This document shows positions 56,480-64,000 of a stretch of 64,000 nucleotides of DNA, one piece after another. Location: positions 20,548,331 through 20,612,330 of the forward strand of contig NC_030850.1 of the NCBI RefSeq assembly GCF_000208745.1. The letters run 5' to 3'. The notes under the pieces are model-generated. The model saw only the letters and a program-made list of their open reading frames with translations, searched no databases and was not told the DNA's origin. A program made the translations under genes and the position numbers. Within the stretch, counting starts at the first letter, position 1, and each line of letters begins with the position of its first letter. Source of the DNA: Theobroma cacao. Taxonomy: Eukaryota > Streptophyta > Magnoliopsida > Malvales > Malvaceae.

Positions 56480-59286
56480 TGTCGTAACGTGCGGGTTCGG
56501 GAACCCGATCGCCAGACGTGATGTGAAAACTCACTAAAAACTAGGAGTCGCCACCAATCTTTTTTACTAGGTGCGATTGGCCACCTATTGACTCGATTTT
56601 AATCGATGAAGCCTTAAATTAATTTTAAGCCCATCGAAAAGAACCTTAAACTGGTCTACGATTTTTTAGATCTAGGCTCGGGAGTATGGTTACGCCTGGG
56701 GAAAATTAGCACTCTCGGAACTCCCGTTCCATGAACAGTACCATTTTTCAGATTATCCTATTAGGCTTGAATTTTTAATTTCACTATATTTTCTTAGTTA
56801 TTATTCTCTAATTTTATCTTTTATTTAACCTAAAATGGAATGCAAATGGGAGGCAAGATGAGATGCATGGCGTGAGATAAAAAACAATGTCGGACAAATG
56901 ACTTTTTATCGAGGATATTTTCCTGAATCTGCCCATCATACTGGTGGGACTCAGGGTATTCTCTCACCTAGGGAATTATCCAAGAAATTCACCTTCGTAA
57001 ATTCGACGAATAATTCCCATGATCGGAATTATCGTACGTTTTTCTTTAAAAATGATGTTTTCGTGAATAATGAACCTAATACGAGCAAAAGCCTTTTATT
57101 AAATATGTTTCTCGAGCCCTCCCATCATACTGGTGGGACTTGAGGACATCTTTTTCACCTAGGGAATTTTTCGAAGAACACTCGTCTACGCAAGATCCTC
57201 GAAAGATCCCATCATCGGGACTTAAACTTGAAAATAGAAATATTTATATGCAATGATATGTGTGATGCAACATATACATGCTAGGCTAATGTAATTATTT
57301 ATTTTATTATATATTTTTTGTCAATTTTTATTATCTAATTATTATTTTCATTTTATTTTATTCTTTCTTATCATATTTTTATTTTATTTCTAATTACTAT
57401 TATTATATTTTTTATACCTTACATTTTTATTCTAAGTTACTCTTATATCTTCCTTTTATAATTGGATGAGTTGTTATGATTCCATTTAATGCTTAACTTT
57501 AAATTAGTTGTTATCTTAGATTTTTTATTATTATTTATTTATTTTCTGTTATTTATTTATTTTATTATTATCATGTATATTGCATTTTCACAAATTAATT
57601 ATTTANTTATTTATTTTTATTATTATCATGTATATTGCATTTTCACAAATTAATTATTTACCATATATTTGAATTATTATTATTATTTTTTATCATCATT
57701 TTTTATTTATATATTGTTTTTATTGAGTAATTTTGTGTTGTTAATTTTTATTTTTATATAAAAAAATTTTGGGATCTCGAAATCGAGGCCCTCCCATCAT
57801 ACTGGTGGAGCCTTTATTTGGATTCCGGACCTAGGGAAAATCGGCCCAGGATTGCGACTTCTCGCATCCCGACCGATCATCCCATCGTCAGTGAATTATA
57901 TTTGGTATTCTTTCCTTAACTAAATATATCACCATAATATTTTATTTATAGATTCTCTTTTTATTTATGTGCATACCCCATTTAGCCAAAAATTCTTACT
58001 TATAAACTAAATAATCCCCTACTATAAAACATTTAGTAGATTTATATGAATAACTCAAACATATTCCTATCATTTTATAACCATTTACTACATTTATTAT
58101 TTATTTCATATACGTATTTTTAAAGTCCCTAAGATTTATTATCTATTATGCTTAAAACTTTCATATTTTTTTCATATATTTCATTTTTCCTATGTATATA
58201 ATTCAGAAAATAATAACACTATCATGATTAATAAATAAAATAAAAAAATCATATCAACAGTCAAAAGCCCAAACCACTACTTAGTAAGCAAACCCATACT
58301 TATTGGTTTGAGATTGGCCTACTGCTCCAAGCGGATTTAAGATCTGTTGGGCTTTGGCCACCTCTAGTCCAGCTTAGGTCTGAATGGCCTGCTCCAACCA
58401 CCCCAACCAGCTTCTTTACCTCATTTCCCTCTTTGTCTCTCTCTCTACCTGACAGCACCTAATCTCTCTAAAACTATTCTTCTTTTCTCTCCTCACCGCC
58501 GCCGGCGTCGTCACTCTCTCTCTCTAACTTCAAAACCTCCATATCACTCCCAAAGCCCACCGATCGTCTTTATATCTTTTCCCCTAAACCGCCTCCTTCC
58601 CTGTGACGCCAATCGGACCTTGCCCCTTCTGATCGGTAGATCTGGCTCGGACCTCCTCGCAGACACCGCCCAAAGCAACTAGACCTGTCTCTCTCTCTTA
58701 AGTGCCGAACAGGCCTTGCCCTTTTCTTCAAAAAATCGAGCTGTATCATCCCTCCCAACACTAGCTTTTCAACTGGCGGCAACGACCCCCTAGTCTTTCC
58801 TATTAGGCGGCACTTCAAGACCCAAATCCTATCAGTGCCGGCTACCCAAAAAACCCAACATTCATCCTTCACCCCTTGTGTATATTTTTTACATATTTTC
58901 TTTGATTTTTTTGTATTTATTTTGTGGATTTGTGGTTGTTTTCGGCTGCTAGACTAGGATTTTTTTGGTTCTTGGTTGTTTTCTTTTGCTTGCAGGATCC
59001 TTAGGAATTTTTTACAGGTTGTGGTTCCTCTCCCGGTTGGGTGCTACAGTGCCCTCTTTATACTGGGTTGAAGGGGGGACGCTCCTATTACCCTGCCAGA
59101 CTCAAAAAATTCGCGTCTGGCAGGGTGAGGGAGGTGCTTGGCAGGGTGCGTCCGCATCGTGCCAGTCGTACCTCTCTCTACCCTTTTTTCTTTTTTCATT
59201 CATCATCATTCATTTTTTCATTCATTTTTTTAAATCTTTTATTTTTATTTTTTGTTTCTCATTTTGTTATAATTTTAGTGTCTACA
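56480..59286 (-). repeat. 5' LTR of the Ogre element
   Basis: 2.8 kb, running from TGTCGTAACG to GTGTCTACA on the plus strand. It carries three copies of a CATCATACTGGTGG motif, a roughly 60 bp duplication around the N at 57606, and a 95 bp block with a 12 bp inverted repeat that is missing from the left LTR. Reading frames in the CT-rich part (58400-58870) lack any domain and are not called. Confidence 0.88.
57545..57668. repeat. roughly 60 bp duplication around an N
   Basis: The text from TTATTTATTTT to AATTAATTATTTA occurs twice, on each side of the N at 57606. The left LTR has it once. This may be an assembly join error rather than a true duplication. Confidence 0.7.
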
Positions 59287-60176
59287 AGACAGAGACGACT
59301 TAATCGACTAAGAAGTTTAGTTGGTCGACTAAGAGCTTACCAACATAAATTGGGTTCAGAAACAGAGACGACTTAATCGACTAAGAAGCATAGTTAGTTG
59401 ACTAAGAGCATTCTGTGAAAAAATTTGAATTTAATGCTAGAAGACAGAATAACAGCTAGAATTGTCTCCAAACTATTTCCCAACTGTTAAAAACTATCAA
59501 ACAACCATCAAAGTTGGTTTTTCATGTATAAAAACCCTTTTCAATGGCTAAGAACAAGATTAGATGCTTACAAGATCAAAAAGAACTAAAAAATAGCAAA
59601 AACTCTCTACATACTTTCTGTTTTTCACTCTAATCCTTGTAATTGAGTTAAGTATTTCACCTAGTACCATTCAGATCAGGTTAGTGATCATAGGTACTTC
59701 TTTATTTCTTTTCTCCTTGAATACTTAGAGTGAGCAAGTCACTCTAAGGGGTTTATTCAAGCTTAGGTTAGCTTGATTTAGTGTATAGGTTCTTACTCAG
59801 CCTAGAAAAAGTTGTTTTTGGGTTTTGGTTGATCTCGAGAAAAACCATTGTTAACGGTTGTGGCTGAGCCTGTGAAAAGCCATTGTAAAAGCTTGGTGGA
59901 AGCTTGGGAATTCCACCGTTTAGAGTAATTTGATTTAGAAAATCCTTGGTTGAACAATCATGGTAATGGATGTAGGTCTTTGACCGAACCACTATAAATC
60001 TTTGAGTATTGTTTGCTTTGTGTTATTTTCATTTTCATTCATCCTTAAATTATTCATTCATCTTGCATCAAATTTCACATCATTGATCTTCAATTTGCCT
60101 CCAATTAAAAATCAAGTTTAGTGAGAGCCAAAAAGTGCGATTCACCCCCTTATAGCATATTTATTTGGGACCAACA
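59287..60176 (+). repeat. SIRE-family LTR, right part (copy E)
   Basis: It starts within the TTAGTCGACTAA-type minisatellite (two units at 59287-59410), directly at the Ogre LTR end. It continues through GTATAAAAAC (near 59538) to GGGACCAACA at 60176. A primer binding site follows, so this is a 5' LTR on the plus strand. Confidence 0.8.
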
Positions 60177-60178
60177 AG

Positions 60179-60190
60179 TGGTATCAGAGC
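60179..60190 (+). promoter_or_regulatory. primer binding site of copy E
   Basis: TGGTATCAGAGC on the plus strand, two bases after the LTR, is the methionine tRNA site. Confidence 0.88.
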
Positions 60191-60233
60191 CTATCCCTTT
60201 TTTTGAAGGCTTAACATCCTAAGGGAGATCTTA

Positions 60234-60813
60234 ATGGCTCTTAAAAAATCAGTAATTGCTAAGGGATAGTCCACAAACAGACCACCTCTGTTTGATGGCT
60301 CAAATTATCCCTATTGGAGTACAAACATGTCAATCTATATAAGGGCAATAGATTATGAGATGTGGGATGTCATCATGGATAGACCCTTCATTCCCTCAAC
60401 CATAAATGTAAAGGCCAATGAAATGATTCCTAAGCCAAGGTCTGAATGGACTGAAGCTGAAACCAAAAAGGTCAAGACAAACTTCAAGGCAATAAACACT
60501 TTACATTGTGGTTTAACTCCCACTGAGTTCAACAAAGTGTCAAGCTGTACCACAGCTAAATAAGTATGGGACAAACTTAGGATTATTCATGAAAGGACTT
60601 CACAAGTTAAGGAGTCCAAAATAGCTCTCCTTACTCACAACTATGAGATGTTTAAGATGGAACGTGGTCAAGATATCACCAGCATGCTTGATAGGTTCAC
60701 TTACATCACAAATAAACTTAGTCAGCTAGGCAAACCAATTCTTGAACATGAAATTGTTAAAAGACTTTTTCAAAGCCTATCCAAAAATTGAAAGCCAAAG
60801 GTGACTTTTATCT
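60234..60813 (+). pseudogene. SIRE-type gag fragment (copy E)
   Basis: The ATG (60234) opens a frame like the gag of copy A: RPPLFDGSNYPYWS, SIYIRAIDYEMWDV, NTLHCGLTPTEF, ALLTHNYEMFK. Stops occur at codon 12 (TAG), near 60561 and near 60789. At 60813 the gag ends abruptly at an LTR-like start (TGTGATACCCC), so the rest of the element was separated by that insertion. No zinc knuckle remains in this piece. Confidence 0.85.
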
Positions 60814-61663
60814 TGTGATACCCCAAATTTTAATATACGTGTAAAGTAGCGTAAAATGGTGATGTGGACCAAGAGTAGTTTCCATCTTCTTCTTGGTTAG
60901 TCTTAGCAAATATTTTATATGCGGGATTCAATAAATTATTTTTATATAATAAAAAAAAAAAAAAAGAAAGAGAGATTTTCACCTTAGGGGTAAAATGATA
61001 ATTTTACATCTCGAGTCTAAATTTTTAAGTTTTCATAAGCTTGAGTACCTCTAATCTATTGTGGACCTTTTCTCAATGTCAAAAGAGTAAAAAGATAGCA
61101 CAAAAAAAGAAAAAGAAGATAAAGTAAACTTGTTAATGGCATTATTGTAAATAATTAAAATTTTTGTCAATCCTAGGTATAAATATCTCAATTTTTAGCA
61201 CCTTCCAACAGTTTCTCCTTCTTCCTCCCATTTCTCCTCCCTATTTCAAACTTTCCATCTTCCATGGAGGCCATCCTTGAAACCTCCATAACTTTCTCAT
61301 ATTAACTCCAAATTTCGTGTTTTTGTACACTTTTTCATAGGATTTTTTGTGCTCTTTCACTTTTTCACCTCAACAACCCTCAAAAAGTTTTTCCTCCGTA
61401 CTTTTTCTCACTAGCTGAACATTTTTAGAGAGAGAAACTCTTCAAAATAGCTTGAAAACTCTTAAAAGAATTTTCCCCTTTTTAATCTTCACTAAGAATG
61501 TTAATGACTACAAGTCCACCAAGGTGAGTAATGGGTTAAGGTTGATTTTCAAGTTTGTTAATGATTGTTAATAATTAGATTTGTGGGTTGTTTTATTGTT
61601 GATGGATTATATTGTGGTGAAAAAATGAGTATTTGTTACTGGTGTGACTAAAGTGGTGAAAAT
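60814..61663. repeat. Gypsy-type LTR fragment
   Basis: It begins TGTGATACCCCAAATTTTAA inside the copy E gag and runs to the copy F LTR. An A17-like tract at about 60951-60965, a CT-rich part (61205-61260) and a later TTGTTACTGG segment give no coding sequence. The start fits a chromovirus-type LTR. The end is hidden by the copy F insertion. Confidence 0.5.
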
Positions 61664-62737
61664 TGTTGGCTCTATTAGTTTTTGATGATAATAAAACATT
61701 TTCATTTATTTATGTCTAATATCTTTACTTGAGTGTGAAGAAAAATTAATATATGAAATTAATCATTTAACTCCTTAAAGAGCATATAAAAAGAAAAAGA
61801 GAAATAAAAATGACAAGATGTAACTATCTAAAAAGGAGGAAGCCTATTGGTGAAACAAGAAAGAATATTGGTTGACCAAGTTTCAAATTGGAGGAATAGC
61901 GGGTTGAAGAGTTTGAGAAACAGAATCAACTTAGTCGACCAAGTCAGTTGACTAACTGCTCTCTGCCAGAATCTGCAACCTGAAATAGAACCAACTTAGT
62001 CAACCAAGTTAGTCGACTAAGAGCTCTCTGTCTACAATTTGAACTAGAGCACTACAAGACAGATTAACGGTTAGAACTCATCCTCAACTATTTCCAACGG
62101 CCATAAATTGTCAAACTACCATCAGAGTTGCATCTCCAAGTATAAAAGGGTCTTCCAACAACTAGAAACAAGTTTTGAGAAGCCTTGAAAGAGATTTGAG
62201 CTATAGAAAGTTGAAAAACCAGAAAAGCTTCACTGCACTTGTGTGCACTTAAACGCTTACTCCTTGCATTTGTATTTAGCACTCAATCTTGTACCACTCA
62301 GATCAACCAGTGATTATAGGTACCTTCTTTTACTACTTCTTTTGTATTCTTAGAGTGAGGGAGTCTTTCTAAGGGGTTGTTCAAGCTTGGGATAGCTTGA
62401 TTGTTGTAGGTTGTGGTTGAGCCTTGAAAAATCACTTTGGGTTTTAGTTGAGCCTGTGAAAAACTAGTGTAAAAGGTTGTGGTTGAGCTTGGTAAAAGCC
62501 ATTGTAAAGCTTGGTGAAAGCTTGTGAATTTCATCAGTTCTTAGTGAATTTGTGGGAAAATCCTTGGTTGGACAATCAAGGTAGTGGATGTAGGTCTTGG
62601 ACCGAACCACTCTAAATTACTGTGCATTTTATACTCTATTTTTATTTTCTTAAGTTTTGAAAATTAGTTTCCAACATTGTTAAGAGCCAAATTGTGCTAT
62701 TCACCCCCCCTCTAGCACATATTATAGGGACCAACAA
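61664..62737 (+). repeat. 5' LTR of copy F
   Basis: 1074 bp from TGTTGGCTCTATTAG to GGGACCAACA, close in length to the LTRs of copy A. It contains two palindromic GTTGACTAA/GTCGACTAA segments near 61940-62020. Confidence 0.88.
62140..62148 (+). promoter_or_regulatory. LTR TATA box of copy F
   Basis: GTATAAAAG, at the same place as TATA-like sequences in the copy A LTRs. Confidence 0.6.
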
Positions 62738-62739
62738 TT

Positions 62740-62751
62740 GGTATCTAAGAT
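62740..62751 (+). promoter_or_regulatory. mutated primer binding site of copy F
   Basis: TGGTATCTAAGA is seen where the family has TGGTATCAGAGC. The changes would weaken tRNA priming, or the site has drifted since insertion. Confidence 0.7.
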
Positions 62752-62794
62752 AGTTCCCTGTTATTAAGGCTTAACATCCTTAGGGAGGATTCAT

Positions 62795-64000
62795 ATGGCT
62801 TTTCAAAAATCAGTAGTGGCTGAGGGATAATCAACAAACAGACCACCTCTATTTGATGGCTTTAATTACCCTTATTGGAGCACTAAAATGTCAATTTACA
62901 TTAAAGCTATAGACTATGAAATGTGGGACATCATAATTGATGGACCCTTTATGCCCTTAACCATGAATGTGGTGACAAATGAGTTGATGCCCAAGCCAAA
63001 GTCTGAATGGACTGAGGCTGAAACTAAGAAAGTTCAAATAAACTTTAAGGCTATCAACACATTGCATTGTGCATTAACCCCCACTGAATTTAACAAAGTC
63101 TCAAGTTGTGCAACAGCTAAACAAGTGTGGAAAAAACTTAAATAATCTATGAAGGGACTTCTCAAGTAAAAGAGTCCAAAATTGCTCTCTTAACACATAG
63201 TTATGAAATGTTTAAAATGGAGCGTGGTGAAGACATCACTAGCATGTTTGATAGGTTTACAAACATCAAAAATAAATTGAGTCAGCTAGGCAAGCCTATC
63301 CTTAAACATGAATTAGTTAAGAGACTGCTTAGGAGTCTACCAAAAAACTGGAAGCCTAAAGTGACTACCATTAGAAAGGCTAAAGATCTGAACATCATCA
63401 CACTTGATGAGATTTGTGGTTCTCTTCTTACTCATGAGCTGGAGCTTAAGAAAGAAGAAGAAGAAGATTGAAGGGAAGCAAAGGAAAAGAAAAAGAGTAT
63501 TGCACTTAAAGCCAACATCCTTGAAGAAGAGCTGGAAGAGCTTTCCTATGATGATGATGAAAAATTGGCTCTTGTTGCAAGAAAATTCAGAAAGCTAATG
63601 AGCAAAAGAAACCAAAGGCTAACTAGAAGAGCTTTCCGGTGATGATGATGAAGAATTGGCTCTGGTTGCAAGAAAATTCAGAAAGTTAATGAGCAGAAGA
63701 AGTCGAAGGCTAGCTAGAAGAGGTTTCAGGAAAGACCAAGGTGCTTCATGGAAAATAAGGAACAAAAATGACTCCAACAAAAAGGAGGAAATGATCTACT
63801 ACGAATGCAAGAAACTTGGTCACTTCAAGTCCAAATGTCCATTGCTGAAAGATAAAACTCCCAAGAAAAATAAGAAATCCAAGAAAGCAATGGTGGCAGT
63901 TGCATGGTCGGACAGTGACACATCAAGCTTTGAAATTGATGGCGAAAAATCTAAGGAAAGAGCAAACATCTGTTTAATGGCACAAGAAGATGAAATAGAG
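62795..64000 (+). pseudogene. SIRE-type gag of copy F, truncated by the window
   Basis: The ATG at 62795 opens the same gag as copy A, with FDGFNYPYWSTKMSIYIK, NTLHCALTPTEFNKVSSC and KQVWKKLK. TAA at codon 12, a one-base frameshift near 63140 and a TGA at 63470 break it. A 91 bp tandem duplication (63535-63716) repeats the ELS...KFRKLMS segment. The first zinc knuckle reads YYECKKLGHFKSKC, with Tyr in place of the first Cys (near 63801). The protein runs off the window before the protease. Confidence 0.85.

Larger units (their letters stand above)
42625..59286 (-). mobile_element. Ogre/Tat-type Gypsy retrotransposon
   Basis: A minus-strand element of about 16.7 kb (left LTR incomplete at the gap). 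In transcription order: a 2.8 kb 5' LTR (59286-56480), a primer binding site TGGCGACTCCACTGGGGAC, an extra ORF1, gag, protease, a G-patch-like segment, a putative intron, reverse transcriptase with two RNase H regions, integrase, a tandem-repeat 3' UTR, a polypurine tract and the 3' LTR. The upstream ORF, the Arg-tRNA-like primer site, the intron between protease and reverse transcriptase, and the repeat-bearing 3' UTR are hallmarks of the Ogre group of the Tat lineage. All genes contain stops. Confidence 0.88.
61664..64000 (+). mobile_element. SIRE-type Copia element (copy F), runs off the window
   Basis: It has a 5' LTR at 61664-62737, a mutated primer site, and gag up to the window edge. 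It belongs to the same family as copies A and E by LTR and gag sequence. It is inserted in the Gypsy LTR fragment, making it the youngest layer of this nest. Confidence 0.85.

Noticed and set aside
1..64000. tRNA, rRNA or microRNA genes
   Set aside because: No cloverleaf, rRNA core motif or convincing long host hairpin precursor was recognised. The hairpins noted lie in repeats. A tRNAscan-SE run would settle the tRNA question.

Overview
The window looks like repeat-rich nuclear DNA from a flowering plant, most likely a eudicot. It is AT-rich and dominated by plant LTR retrotransposon lineages (SIRE-type Copia, Ogre/Tat-type Gypsy, chromovirus-like Gypsy). It holds one spliced plant gene. A Malvales-like source is only a guess from the style of the repeats. 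Three runs of N (35279, 42610-42624, 57606) mark it as assembled draft sequence, and all three fall in repeats.

Layout. 1-3042 holds degraded LTR-type sequence with small tandem repeats. 3043-22873 is a minus-strand Copia element with only a gag gene. Its left LTR is cut to about 84 bp, a roughly 3 kb solo LTR sits in its body (7002-10038), and a complete 10.2 kb SIRE-type Copia element (12332-22493, 5 bp target duplication AACAA) sits in its right LTR. Plus-strand Gypsy reverse transcriptase remnants (22874-23985) and a 3' LTR (from 25597) follow.

27177-34054 is the only convincing host gene: a LAX PANICLE 2-like gene on the minus strand. I rebuilt it as four exons joined by canonical GT-AG introns, giving 285 codons plus stop. 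Its C-terminal half resembles the ubiquitin-like RAWUL domain and the third intron is 5.3 kb. Upstream lie its probable promoter, a pogo/Lemi1-like DNA transposon remnant (36624-37324), and a Copia-type LTR (37863-40046) followed by a non-coding interior.

41867-64000 is a second nest. Sequence of the SIRE-type Copia family flanks a roughly 16.7 kb Ogre/Tat Gypsy element (42625-59286, minus strand). That element carries an extra upstream ORF, gag, protease, a putative intron, a polymerase with two RNase H regions, and a satellite-like array in its 3' untranslated region. The right-hand Copia element's gag (60234-60813) is broken by a Gypsy LTR piece, which is itself cut by another SIRE-type copy running off the window end (61664-64000).

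Nearly all element genes carry stops or frameshifts, so they are annotated as pseudogenes. The most distinctive items are the extra 3' ORF of the SIRE-type element, the gag-only Copia element, the palindrome-bearing minisatellites inside LTRs and UTRs, and the LAX2-like gene with a poly(A)-tract splice acceptor.
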